Shown: positions 18,465 through 26,655 of the stretch, piece by piece
Position numbering within the stretch: the stretch's first letter is position 1
How the letters are laid out: every line of letters begins with the position of its first letter
Assembly (NCBI RefSeq): GCF_900107125.1
Contig: NZ_FNOU01000027.1
Span: 1-34,860, forward strand
Source: Eubacterium barkeri
Lineage (GTDB): Bacteria > Bacillota > Clostridia > Eubacteriales > Eubacteriaceae
Length of the DNA: 34,860 bases
Direction: 5' to 3'
Notes under the pieces: generated by a model
What the model was told of the DNA's origin: nothing
The model's input: only the letters and a program-made list of their open reading frames with translations
Databases searched by the model: none
Program-made: the position numbers and the translations under genes

Positions 18465-19284
18465 AGATATTACCATTGGCCAATATTACCCGGCAGATTC
18501 CGTCATTCATCGCTTAGATCCCCGGACAAAGATTATCTTCACCTTTGCCTACATTATTCTACTCTTTGTCCTGAGCAATCTTTGGGGCTATTTGGCTGCC
18601 TTCATCTTCTTAGCCGCGATTATTTTAATGAGCAAAATTCCTTTGGGGTACATTTTTAAGGGGCTTAAGGCTCTGGTTTTGATTATCTTGCTCACGGTGG
18701 TCCTCAACCTCTTTATGACTCCGGGTACGCCGGTGGCCTCTTTTGGTCCATTTACCCTGACTGCAGAAGGGATTTGCAACTCAACCTATATGGCCCTGCG
18801 TTTGATTTTCCTCATTATTGGGACGAACATCATGACCTTAACGACCTCTCCCATCGATTTAACCGATGGAATGGAGTTTTGTATCAAGGGGATTCCCTTT
18901 GTGAGACGATATGCCCACGAATTATCAATGATGATGTCCATCGCTTTGCGGTTTATTCCAACACTGATGGAAGAAACGGACAAGATCATGAAGGCTCAAA
19001 AGGCCAGAGGAGCCGACTTTGAATCCGGGAATTTGATTTCAAGAGCAAAGGCCCTGGTACCCATTCTGGTGCCCCTGTTTGTATCGGCTTTTCGTCGGGC
19101 GGATGAATTGGCTACTGCCATGGAAGCGCGGTGTTATCGGGGCGGGGAAAACCGTACCCGGATGAATCAGTTGCGTTTTACAAAGGCAGACACCATTACC
19201 TTCATCATCCTTTTTGCCTTTACGGGAATTCTGATCTATTCCCGGTTTATCACCTGGCCCCTTCCTTTCCCCTTTTCGGTATAA
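18457..19284 (+). CDS. ecfT: Energy-coupling factor transporter transmembrane protein EcfT
   Basis: EcfT is the membrane scaffold linking the two ATPases to interchangeable S components. The 275 residues open [24 protein letters not shown], have several hydrophobic segments (roughly 25-60, 70-90, 105-125 and 240-265), and carry the two Ala-Arg motifs of the coupling helices (KAQKARGADF near 180-189 and ATAMEARCYRGG near 218-229). GGAAGGGG within ecfA2 serves as its ribosome site. Confidence 0.94.
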   Translation: MFKDITIGQYYPADSVIHRLDPRTKIIFTFAYIILLFVLSNLWGYLAAFIFLAAIILMSKIPLGYIFKGLKALVLIILLTVVLNLFMTPGTPVASFGPFTLTAEGICNSTYMALRLIFLIIGTNIMTLTTSPIDLTDGMEFCIKGIPFVRRYAHELSMMMSIALRFIPTLMEETDKIMKAQKARGADFESGNLISRAKALVPILVPLFVSAFRRADELATAMEARCYRGGENRTRMNQLRFTKADTITFIILFAFTGILIYSRFITWPLPFPFSV

Positions 19285-19295
19285 GGGCGGTGGTA

Positions 19296-20039
19296 GTGTT
19301 GAGGAACATTAAACTCACAATAAGCTATAAAGGCACTGCTTACGCCGGCTGGCAGTTTCAAAAAAACGCCCCTTCCATTGAAGAGGCGCTTTTGGATGCA
19401 ATAGGTCAGGTTACCGGGGAGACGGTAAAGCTCTACGGCGCCGGGCGTACCGATGCGGGGGTCCACGCCGAGGGGCAGGTGGCCAATTTTACCACAGCCT
19501 CCCGGATTCCAGGAGAACGTTTTTCTCTGGCTCTAAACACCAAGCTTCCAAGGGATATCCGGGTGGTTGAAAGCCAGCTTGTACCAGTGGAATTCCATAG
19601 CCGGTATAGTGCCATCGGTAAAATTTATGCGTACACCCTGTACATCGCCCCCATTGAAAGCCCCTTTTACTGGGATTATTCCTGGCATATTCGTGAAACG
19701 TTGGACTTGGCTGCCATGAAAAGTGCTGCAACAGCTTTTTTAGGGGAGCATGATTTTAGAGGCTTTATGTCCACAGGAAGCAGTGTGAAATCCACGGTAC
19801 GTCAAATTGATGCTCTTTCGATCCAGTCCGCAGGACCCCTCATCCGGCTGACTTTCCAGGGCAATGGTTTTCTATACAACATGGTCCGCATCATTACCGG
19901 TACCTTGGTATCGGTGGGAATGGGTAAGATAAAATCCGGGGAAATCCCGGGAATTATTGCCAGTGGGGATCGGGAGCTGGGGGGAATGACGGCACCGGCC
20001 CAGGGGCTCATGTTAAAAAAAGTGATTTATTCACAATAA
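19296..20039 (+). CDS. truA: tRNA pseudouridine(38-40) synthase TruA
   Basis: TruA makes pseudouridine at positions 38-40 of the tRNA anticodon arm. The protein of about 247 residues starts near LRNIKLTISYKGTAYAGWQFQ, holds the catalytic aspartate in AGRTDAGVHAEGQV, and has the C-terminal motif FLYNMVRIITGTLVSVG. The start is uncertain: AAGGG (19283-19287) can serve GTG at 19296 or TTG at 19299. An open frame reaching back to 19131 inside ecfT is not credible. It starts 11 nt after ecfT, the common Firmicutes order. Confidence 0.94.
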   Translation: MLRNIKLTISYKGTAYAGWQFQKNAPSIEEALLDAIGQVTGETVKLYGAGRTDAGVHAEGQVANFTTASRIPGERFSLALNTKLPRDIRVVESQLVPVEFHSRYSAIGKIYAYTLYIAPIESPFYWDYSWHIRETLDLAAMKSAATAFLGEHDFRGFMSTGSSVKSTVRQIDALSIQSAGPLIRLTFQGNGFLYNMVRIITGTLVSVGMGKIKSGEIPGIIASGDRELGGMTAPAQGLMLKKVIYSQ

Positions 20040-20043
20040 TCAT

Positions 20044-20072
20044 TTGACAATTGTTGTCAGTTAAGCTAGAAT
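20044..20072 (+). promoter_or_regulatory. Promoter of rplM-rpsI
   Basis: A perfect -35 TTGACA (20044-20049), a 17-nt spacer and TAGAAT (20067-20072) lie just after truA. Transcription would start near 20077-20079, at the edge of the L13 leader fold. Confidence 0.88.
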
Positions 20073-20076
20073 TAAC

Positions 20077-20157
20077 GATGGACGTTATTGTACCCTTTGC
20101 CCCGGTACAGCATATAAACGACGACTGGCAACCTCCCACTTTTGCTGGTCATCCATC
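20077..20157 (+). promoter_or_regulatory. L13-type ribosomal protein leader
   Basis: A closing stem GATGGA/TCCATC (20077-20082/20152-20157) encloses two hairpins: GTACC/GGTAC (20090-20094/20104-20108) and an 8-bp stem GACTGGCA/TGCTGGTC with two G-U pairs (20123-20130/20143-20150). The three-way form and the position before rplM fit the L13 leader described in low-GC Gram-positive bacteria, thought to let L13 control its own operon. The family match is from position and shape, not a covariance search. Confidence 0.7.
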
Positions 20158-20198
20158 AATAAGAAAAAAATAACTACTCAATATAGGAGGAGCCTGAG

Positions 20199-20636
20199 AT
20201 GAATGCAAATGCCACAAAAATGGCTAAATCTCAAGAAATCGAACGCAAATGGTTCGTCGTAGACGCAGAAGGCAAGGTCCTTGGTCGTCTGGCAACCGAA
20301 ATTGCAACCATTTTAAGAGGAAAGAATAAACCGTATTTCACCCCCCATGTCGACTGTGGTGACTTCGTCATCATTGTGAATGCGGATAAGATTGTTATGA
20401 CTGGTAATAAATTAGACCAGAAATTGTACAAGACCTATTCCGGTCATCCCGGCGGACTGAAGGAAACCAAATACCGTAAATTCTTACAGGAAAAACCGGA
20501 TCTTTTGGTTTACAAGGCCGTTAGAGGCATGGTCCCCCACAATAAGCTGGGCGATGCCGTCATGAAGAAGTTAAAGGTGTATGCCGGTCCGGATCATCCC
20601 CATGCCGCACAGCAGCCTGAAGCTTTGGAAGTTTAG
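20199..20636 (+). CDS. rplM: 50S ribosomal protein L13
   Basis: L13 is an early assembly protein of the large subunit. The 145 residues include [43 protein letters not shown], the segment [13 protein letters not shown] and [12 protein letters not shown] with [14 protein letters not shown] at the end. ATAGGAGG precedes the ATG at 20199; an internal ATG at 20220 would be the classical short start but lacks a ribosome site. Confidence 0.97.
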   Translation: MNANATKMAKSQEIERKWFVVDAEGKVLGRLATEIATILRGKNKPYFTPHVDCGDFVIIVNADKIVMTGNKLDQKLYKTYSGHPGGLKETKYRKFLQEKPDLLVYKAVRGMVPHNKLGDAVMKKLKVYAGPDHPHAAQQPEALEV

Positions 20637-20654
20637 TAGAAAGGGAAATTAAGA

Positions 20655-21047
20655 ATGGCGAAAGTACAATATTTCGGAACAGGTAGAAGAAAAACCTCTG
20701 TGGCCAGAGTACGTTTACTGCCCGGCGAAGGCAAGTTCATCATCAATGGCCGCGATATTGATGATTACTTTGGACTGGAAACCTTAAAGATGGTCGCAAA
20801 ACAGCCCTTAGTTTTAACCAATACCATCGGGAGCTTTGATGTGATCGTCAATGTATTCGGTGGTGGCTTTACCGGTCAATCCGGTGCCATCCGTCACGGT
20901 ATTTCCCGTGCGTTGTTGGAAGCAGATGCTAATTTAAGACCAGAACTCAAGCGTGCTGGTTTCTTAACACGTGACTCACGTATGACTGAACGTAAGAAAT
21001 ACGGTCTCAAAAAAGCCCGTCGTGCGCCTCAGTTTAGCAAGCGTTAA
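20655..21047 (+). CDS. rpsI: 30S ribosomal protein S9
   Basis: S9 reaches with its C-terminal tail to the anticodon loop of P-site tRNA. The 130 residues contain [28 protein letters not shown], the segment [19 protein letters not shown], and the universal end [23 protein letters not shown] precedes the ATG, 18 nt after rplM. Confidence 0.98.
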   Translation: MAKVQYFGTGRRKTSVARVRLLPGEGKFIINGRDIDDYFGLETLKMVAKQPLVLTNTIGSFDVIVNVFGGGFTGQSGAIRHGISRALLEADANLRPELKRAGFLTRDSRMTERKKYGLKKARRAPQFSKR

Positions 21048-21066
21048 TTGTATCGGTATTTTAGAA

Positions 21067-21104
21067 AGTCCGGCTTGTCACTTTGTGACAGCTGGGCTTT
21101 TTGT
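21067..21104 (+). terminator. Terminator after rpsI
   Basis: A long hairpin (left arm from 21067, right arm to about 21098, TTT loop) carries G-C rich base pairs and ends in a T-rich tract (TTTTTGTTATTT). Confidence 0.85.
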
Positions 21105-21154
21105 TATTTCGAGGTTAGGTTTTACTCTGAAAATGATGAAGCCACACAATAAGT

Positions 21155-21178
21155 AACGGTCAATGGCCGTTTTTTTTA
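21155..21178 (+). terminator. Second terminator before the amidotransferase-TrmO gene
   Basis: A 7-bp stem (AACGGTC 21155-21161 with GGCCGTT 21165-21171, one T-G pair) with an AAT loop runs straight into a T-tract. Two terminators in a row insulate the strong r-protein operon from the next gene. Confidence 0.7.
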
Positions 21179-21204
21179 TGACTTAAAACCGGGTGTGGTA
21201 TAAT
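21176..21204 (+). promoter_or_regulatory. Promoter of the amidotransferase-TrmO gene
   Basis: A perfect TATAAT (21199-21204) has the extended -10 dinucleotide TG one base before it. The -35 region (TTATGA, 21176-21181, 17-nt spacer) is poor and overlaps the T-tract of the preceding terminator. Confidence 0.65.
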
Positions 21205-21236
21205 AAAAAAAAATTAAATTTTTTGAGGAGGATAAC

Positions 21237-22400
21237 ATGCGTCCCATTATTGGTGTAACCCCATTATACGATCAGGAAAAAGACAGTCTTTGGATGTTGC
21301 CGGGCTATTTAGACGGATTAATGGCAGCGGGTGCCACGCCCTTGGTTTTGCCGCTCACCCAGGATGAGGGAGTGTTAAACACGTTTTTAAGCCTTTGCCA
21401 TGGCTTTCTTTTTACCGGGGGACAGGATGTGGCACCGGCGGTTTATCAGGAAGAAATGTCAAGGGATTGCGGTGAAATTTGTGAAACCCGGGATGTCATG
21501 GAAGGCTATTTATTAAAGAAATCAGTGGCCCTTGATAAGCCCATTTTGGGAATTTGCCGGGGGATTCAATTGCTGAATGCCCTCTATGGCGGAAAGCTGT
21601 ACCAGGATTTAGGGCAAGAGCATCCTTCCGATATCGGTCATCAGATGAAACCACCCTATGATGTAACGGTCCACAACGTTCGTATTTTGCCCAAAACGCC
21701 CTTATCTACGCTCTTTGGGGTGGAAGATTACCCTGTGAACAGTTATCATCACCAAGGGATTTCGACCCTGGCACCGAATTTAAGGCCCATGGCGGTTTCT
21801 CCCGACGGTTTAATAGAAGCCGTTTATATGCCGACACAGTCCTTTGTTTGGGCGGTTCAGTGGCACCCGGAATTTAATTATAAAAAAGATAAGGGAAGCC
21901 AGGCCCTTTTTAAGGCATTGGTGGAGGCAGCCAGTCCGGAAGGAAAAGAAGACGAACCCATTGTGATGCACCCCATCGGTGTGGTAAAAAATGACGGCAT
22001 CGTGCGTCGGTCGGACAGTTGGGGGGAGGTGATTAGCACCATTGCATTGGATAAAGCGCTGATTCCTGGGCTGGAAAGCCTGATTCAATTTTCACATATC
22101 CGGATTGTTTTTAGTTTTAGCCAAAGTCCATTTGAAGAAATGGACCCGGTGACTCGTTTAAAATGCCATCCCCGGGGACGACAAAACCTTCCCTTGGTGG
22201 GATTATATGCTACCCGGACGCCCAATCGCCCCAATGGCATTGGTATGACGGATGTGCAGCTCTTATCCATCGAGGAAAATAGATTGACGGTGAAGGGACT
22301 GGATGCCTTTGATGGGACGCCGGTTTTAGACATCAAGCCAATCTTTAGAGATCAACGGGTCGGAGAACAGCGTTACCCGGACTGGGAAGATCAATTATAG
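21237..22400 (+). CDS. Fusion: class I glutamine amidotransferase-like domain + TrmO-like tRNA methyltransferase domain
   Basis: One uninterrupted frame of 387 residues joins two domains. Residues 1-230 resemble PuuD/peptidase C26 gamma-glutamyl hydrolases: FTGGQDVAPAVY (59-70), the nucleophile Cys107 in GICRG, and His210/Glu212 in WHPEF. Residues 241-370 resemble TrmO (YaeB/TsaA), the SAM-dependent enzyme that N6-methylates t6A37 in tRNA: HPIGVVKND, RTPNRPNGIGMT (327-338) and LDAFDGTPVLDIKP (355-368). The junction is a short charged linker (SPEGKEDEP). GAGGAGG precedes the ATG. Both active-site sets look intact. The joint role is unknown; the amidotransferase-like half may be a hydrolase acting on gamma-glutamyl compounds. 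Confidence 0.85.
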   Translation: MRPIIGVTPLYDQEKDSLWMLPGYLDGLMAAGATPLVLPLTQDEGVLNTFLSLCHGFLFTGGQDVAPAVYQEEMSRDCGEICETRDVMEGYLLKKSVALDKPILGICRGIQLLNALYGGKLYQDLGQEHPSDIGHQMKPPYDVTVHNVRILPKTPLSTLFGVEDYPVNSYHHQGISTLAPNLRPMAVSPDGLIEAVYMPTQSFVWAVQWHPEFNYKKDKGSQALFKALVEAASPEGKEDEPIVMHPIGVVKNDGIVRRSDSWGEVISTIALDKALIPGLESLIQFSHIRIVFSFSQSPFEEMDPVTRLKCHPRGRQNLPLVGLYATRTPNRPNGIGMTDVQLLSIEENRLTVKGLDAFDGTPVLDIKPIFRDQRVGEQRYPDWEDQL

Positions 22401-22420
22401 GAGTGTTGGAAGGAGAGAAA

Positions 22421-23296
22421 ATGGTTCAACATAGTATTGAAAATGATCGCTTGCGGGTAGTGGTAGCGGATTACGGTGCGGAGCTCAAGGAGATACAGGA
22501 TAAGCAAGGCGGACGATCGGTTTTATGGAAGGGTGACCCCGCCCATTGGGCCCGACGGGCACCCCTCCTTTTTCCCTGCGTTGGTGCCCATTACCAAGGG
22601 CAATATCGGCATCTGGGACAGGTTTATCCCATGCCCCGCCACGGTTTTGCCCGGGATATGAATTTTGTGTGCACGTATCAATCGGATCATGAAGTGACGC
22701 ATTTGCTCACGGATAATACCAGCACCCGTGAATGCTATCCCTTCCATTTTAAACTGGAGGTAACGCATCGGCTGGAAGGGGAGTCCTTGGTGGTGATTTG
22801 GCGGGTAGAGAATACCGGAGATGGGGAAATGCCCTTTACCATTGGCGGTCACCCAGCCTTTGCTTTAGAGGAAGAAGATGGAAAGGAAGGGTATGTCCTG
22901 GATTTTCCGGGGCAGCAGGAGCTTAAATATTTACTGATTGATCCGATAGAGGGCCATCCAAATCCCAGAGATGTTCATCCAATGCCACTTCAGGATGGCT
23001 GTTATTCTCTCAGTGATGCTTTTTTTGCCAAGGATGCCCGAATCTTTGATGGTGCTCAATTTGATGAGGTTATTTTGAGAAAAAAAGATGGGACGCCTCT
23101 GGTGGCATTAAGTGCTCCGGGATTCCCGAATTTTGGAATCTGGTCAAAGCCTGGAGCTCCCTTTATCTGCCTGGAGCCTTGGATTGGTCGGACGGATGAT
23201 GTGGGCTTTACAGGGGAGCTGATGGAAAAACCCGGCGTGTTGGTGGCAGCACCCGGGGACGTTTTAAGGGCAGCCTATACGATTGTCGTCTATTAA
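22421..23296 (+). CDS. Aldose 1-epimerase family protein (galactose mutarotase-like)
   Basis: The 291-residue protein has the beta-sandwich pattern of LacX-type aldose epimerases: ENDRLRVVVADYGAELKEIQDK at the start, RHGFARD, the histidine in IGGHPAFAL and the glutamate in FICLEPWIGRTDD near the end, which are the likely catalytic residues. The family interconverts alpha and beta anomers of free sugars; the substrate is not evident. I chose the ATG at 22421 because GGAAGGAGAG lies just before it; a GTG at 22403 is in frame but has no suitable site. It follows the fusion gene by 20 nt. Confidence 0.85.
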   Translation: MVQHSIENDRLRVVVADYGAELKEIQDKQGGRSVLWKGDPAHWARRAPLLFPCVGAHYQGQYRHLGQVYPMPRHGFARDMNFVCTYQSDHEVTHLLTDNTSTRECYPFHFKLEVTHRLEGESLVVIWRVENTGDGEMPFTIGGHPAFALEEEDGKEGYVLDFPGQQELKYLLIDPIEGHPNPRDVHPMPLQDGCYSLSDAFFAKDARIFDGAQFDEVILRKKDGTPLVALSAPGFPNFGIWSKPGAPFICLEPWIGRTDDVGFTGELMEKPGVLVAAPGDVLRAAYTIVVY

Positions 23297-23306
23297 GCCT
23301 AAAATT

Positions 23307-23343
23307 AAGCACCGTTTCTCTGAGTAATAGAGTAACGGTGCTT
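23307..23343. terminator. Shared terminator between convergent genes
   Basis: A perfect 10-bp stem (AAGCACCGTT 23307-23316 with AACGGTGCTT 23334-23343) with a further inner CTCT/AGAG pairing lies between the mutarotase gene and glyS. Read on the minus strand it is followed by AATTTTA, so it fits glyS best. Confidence 0.65.
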
Positions 23344-23355
23344 GGGGTTGATCCT

Positions 23356-24741
23356 TTAGAACATGATCTTATTATCGATGTATGCTTTTAACTCAGCAAT
23401 GGGCAGGCGAACCTGTTCCATGGTGTCGCGATCCCGGATGGTAACGGCCTCATCTTCCAGGGTATCAAAGTCAACGGTGATACACAGAGGCGTTCCGATT
23501 TCATCCTGACGGCGATAGCGCTTTCCGATGCTGCCAGCTTCATCATAATCGATATTGAAGTATTTGGCCAGCTCGCTGTAAACCTCAGTGGCTTTTTCGC
23601 TCAGCTTTTTGGACAGTGGCAGAACGGCCGCTTTAAAGCAGGATAAGGCGGGATGAATCTTCATGACGTTGCGGACATCGCCGTTTTCCAGTTCTTCCTT
23701 TTCCAAGGCATTGCATAAAAAGGCCAAAAACATCCGATCGGCGCCCAGAGAGGGCTCAATGCAGTAGGGAATATACTTTTCGTTGGTGATGGGGTCCTGA
23801 TAGCGCAGATCTTTCCCGGATTCGTTCTGATGCTGGGTCAGGTCGAAGTCCGTACGATCGGCAATCCCCCAGAGTTCACCCCAACCGAAGGGGAAGAGGT
23901 ATTCTACATCGGTGGTGGCATTGGAGTAATGGGAGAGCTCTTCCTGCTCATGATCCCGGAAACGGATATTTTCTTCCTTCATACCCAGGTCGAAGAGCCA
24001 TTTTTTACATTGATCCTTCCAATAGGCGAACCATTGGAGGTCTGTACCGGGTTCGCAGAAGAATTCCAGCTCCATCTGTTCAAATTCCCGGATTCTGAAG
24101 ATGAAGTTTCCAGGGGTGATTTCGTTTCGGAAGGATTTCCCCACCTGGCCGATACCGAAGGGAATCTTTTTCCGGGTGGTCCGTTGGACATTCTTGAAAT
24201 TGACGAAGATCCCCTGGGCGGTTTCCGGACGAAGGTAAATTTCCGAGGCGCTGTCTTCGGTGACGCCCTGGAAGGTTTTAAACATCAGGTTGAACTGGCG
24301 GATTTCTGTAAAATCAGCCTTTCCGCATTCGGGACAGACGATGTTGTTATCCCGGATGTAGTCCTCCATCTGTTCCTTGCTCCAGCCATCGACGATGACT
24401 TCTTCACCCTTTTCCTGGAAGTAATCCTCTAAAAGCTTATCGGCCCGAAAACGGGATTTACAGGCTTTACAATCCATCAAGGGATCATTGAAGCCACCGA
24501 CATGGCCTGAGGCCACCCAGGTTCTGGGGTTCATTAAAATGGCGGCATCCAGACCGACATTATAGGGGGATTCCTGGATGAATTTCTTCCACCAGGCCTT
24601 TTTAACATTATTTTTCATCTCCACGCCGATGGGGCCGTAATCCCAGCTATTGGCAAGACCATCATAGATCTCAGATCCTGGGAATACAATACCTCTCATT
24701 TTGGCAAGGCTGACAATTTCACTCATTGAAAAGCTAGACAT
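23356..24741 (-). CDS. glyS: Glycyl-tRNA synthetase, dimeric (alpha2) type
   Basis: This class II enzyme charges tRNA-Gly in the cytoplasm. The 461 residues match the single-chain dimeric form, not the two-subunit GlyQ/GlyS form: [39 protein letters not shown] at the start, [14 protein letters not shown], the motif 2 region [25 protein letters not shown], and the C-terminal anticodon-binding domain from about residue 360. I chose ATG 24741 because GAGGAGG lies 7 nt before it; a TTG six codons upstream overlaps that site. Confidence 0.97.
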   Translation of the reverse strand: MSSFSMSEIVSLAKMRGIVFPGSEIYDGLANSWDYGPIGVEMKNNVKKAWWKKFIQESPYNVGLDAAILMNPRTWVASGHVGGFNDPLMDCKACKSRFRADKLLEDYFQEKGEEVIVDGWSKEQMEDYIRDNNIVCPECGKADFTEIRQFNLMFKTFQGVTEDSASEIYLRPETAQGIFVNFKNVQRTTRKKIPFGIGQVGKSFRNEITPGNFIFRIREFEQMELEFFCEPGTDLQWFAYWKDQCKKWLFDLGMKEENIRFRDHEQEELSHYSNATTDVEYLFPFGWGELWGIADRTDFDLTQHQNESGKDLRYQDPITNEKYIPYCIEPSLGADRMFLAFLCNALEKEELENGDVRNVMKIHPALSCFKAAVLPLSKKLSEKATEVYSELAKYFNIDYDEAGSIGKRYRRQDEIGTPLCITVDFDTLEDEAVTIRDRDTMEQVRLPIAELKAYIDNKIMF

Positions 24742-24774
24742 TCGCGTCCTCCTCTGCAATATTCATAATTTCTT

Positions 24775-24785
24775 ATTTTAACATA
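24775..24785 (-). promoter_or_regulatory. Possible glyS promoter (-10 region)
   Basis: On the minus strand TAAAAT (24780-24775) follows TG by one base, an extended -10. No good -35 is visible. The leader would be only about 30 nt, too short for a T-box. Confidence 0.35.
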
Positions 24786-24869
24786 GATTCAGATTTTATG
24801 CATACTTTATCCCGGATTATTTTACATGAAAATATTATAATATTTCTTGTTTTAAAATGAGAGCAGTAG

Positions 24870-24878
24870 TGTTAAAAT
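24870..24878 (+). promoter_or_regulatory. Possible promoter of the Na/Pi cotransporter operon (-10 region)
   Basis: TAAAAT (24873-24878) with TG one base before it resembles an extended -10. The region is AT-rich and contains other weak candidates. Confidence 0.35.
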
Positions 24879-24939
24879 GACTATATCCGTGATTTGTAAA
24901 AATTGAGGAATTAAAGGAACTACATAGGAGATTTTAAAG

Positions 24940-26655
24940 ATGACGATTGGAATGCTATTGGGCCTCTTTGGCGGCCTGGGTATGTTCATTTACGGGATGC
25001 ACCTGATGAGCGAAGGACTTAAGATTGTTGCGGGGAACAAAATGAAGCATCTGTTGGAGGTGCTGACGAATAACCGCTTCAAAGCAATCCTTGTGGGGAT
25101 TGTGGTGACCATCATGGTTCAAAGCTCCAGTACCACGACGGTTATGGTCGTGGGCTTTGTCAACGCATCGCTTATGAGCTTAACCCAGGCGGCTGGGATT
25201 ATTTTGGGGGCAAATATTGGGACGACTGTAATGGCTCAGCTCATTGCTTTCAATGTGGATGCAGTGGCACCTTTATTTATCGGTATTGGTACCTTTATGG
25301 CCCTTTTTGCCAAAAGGAAGAGCACCCGGGATTTGGGAAGTATTATTTTAGGATTTGGGATTCTCTTCTTTGGAGTCAGCACCATGAGTACCACCATGAA
25401 GCCCTTAAAGGATAGTCCAGTATTCATCGAATGGTTAACCACCTATGGGCGCAACCCCTTCCTGGGCCTGCTTATTGGGACGGTGATTACCGGGATTATG
25501 CAAAGCTCTGGTGCGACCCTGGGCTTACTCCAGGCACTGGCAATTTCCGGGGTCTTTGCAGGGGTCACAGGAACAGGGGCCATTCAAATCTGTATCCCCA
25601 TGATGATTGGGACCAATATTGGGACCTGCGTGACGGCACTGCTTTCGAGTATCGGCACAAGCACAGCGGCAAAAAATGCGGCTTTCATTCATTTGTTTGT
25701 CAATATCTTTGGTGCAATCTGGGTGATGCTATTGCTGGGGGTTATGGATGCCACTATGACGGTGAACCCCATTTATGAATTTATTGTTAATATTTCCGGG
25801 AATATGACCAGCGAATCCGGGGCCATGGTTCCCAATGTGGCCAGACAGATTGCCATGTCCCACACCTTCTTTAATGTGGCCAATACCATCGTTCTGATCC
25901 CCATTATTAACTACTTCGTCCATTTTCTGGAACGTGTTTTCCCAACGGGTGAAGAGGAAAAGGGATTACAGCTGGATGAACGCCTCCTGAATAATCCCTC
26001 TGTGGCCATTGGCCAGGTGGGGAAAGAGGTTACTCGTCTCAGTGATATGGCCCGTAAGAATTTTAAAACGGCCCATGATGCTGTGATGAACAATGATGAA
26101 AAAGCCATTGAAAAGGTGTATGAGCGGGAAGAGCGCATTGATGAATTTGAGCATGGTATCATCGATTATACAGTCCGTCTCTCGAATATGAATATTTCTC
26201 AGATAGAAAATGACCGCTTAGCCTTTTATCTGAAGGGCGCCCACGATTTAGAACGGATCAGTGATCATGCTGAAAATATTGCGGAGCTGGCAGAGATGAA
26301 GATTCGGGAGAAAATTGATTTAAGCAATGATGCCAGAGGTGAAATTGAAGAGATCATGGTGTATACCAGCCATACCCTGGAAAATGTGGTTAAAATTTTA
26401 GAGACTGAAGATCCAAAATTATGTGATCAGGTTCTGGTGGAAGAGGATGAAATTGATAAGATGACCCGCAATCTCAAGGATGCCCATATGCGTCGTCTGA
26501 ATAAAGGGGAATGTAAAGCTTATAGTGGGGTATTGTTCTTAGATTTACTGGCGAATGTTGAACGTGTGGGGGATCATGCGGCCAATGTTGCCCAGGATAT
26601 CCTGAGCATGCGCAGCGAACGGAATATCAATAAAATTGAGGAGGTCATTTTCTAA
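24940..26655 (+). CDS. Na/Pi cotransporter family protein with C-terminal PhoU-like domain
   Basis: The 571 residues begin with a membrane half (about 1-310) that has the two inverted PNaS repeats: QSSSTTTVMVVGFVNASLM with GANIGTT, and QSSGATLGLLQALAISG with GTNIGTC. The C-terminal part (about 335-550) is helical and PhoU-like (VTRLSDMARKNFKTAHDAV; ERISDHAENIAELAE; VERVGDHAANVAQDI). Family members move phosphate with sodium across the cytoplasmic membrane, and the PhoU-like part probably adjusts activity. TAGGAGA precedes the ATG. The stop overlaps the trxB start by one base. Confidence 0.93.
   Translation: MTIGMLLGLFGGLGMFIYGMHLMSEGLKIVAGNKMKHLLEVLTNNRFKAILVGIVVTIMVQSSSTTTVMVVGFVNASLMSLTQAAGIILGANIGTTVMAQLIAFNVDAVAPLFIGIGTFMALFAKRKSTRDLGSIILGFGILFFGVSTMSTTMKPLKDSPVFIEWLTTYGRNPFLGLLIGTVITGIMQSSGATLGLLQALAISGVFAGVTGTGAIQICIPMMIGTNIGTCVTALLSSIGTSTAAKNAAFIHLFVNIFGAIWVMLLLGVMDATMTVNPIYEFIVNISGNMTSESGAMVPNVARQIAMSHTFFNVANTIVLIPIINYFVHFLERVFPTGEEEKGLQLDERLLNNPSVAIGQVGKEVTRLSDMARKNFKTAHDAVMNNDEKAIEKVYEREERIDEFEHGIIDYTVRLSNMNISQIENDRLAFYLKGAHDLERISDHAENIAELAEMKIREKIDLSNDARGEIEEIMVYTSHTLENVVKILETEDPKLCDQVLVEEDEIDKMTRNLKDAHMRRLNKGECKAYSGVLFLDLLANVERVGDHAANVAQDILSMRSERNINKIEEVIF

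Noticed and set aside
19131..19295. Longer start of truA within ecfT
   Set aside because: It would add 55 residues unlike any TruA and overlaps ecfT in another frame.
23830..24432. A 200-residue open frame on the plus strand inside glyS
   Set aside because: It is the reverse complement of well-conserved synthetase sequence and has no ribosome site.
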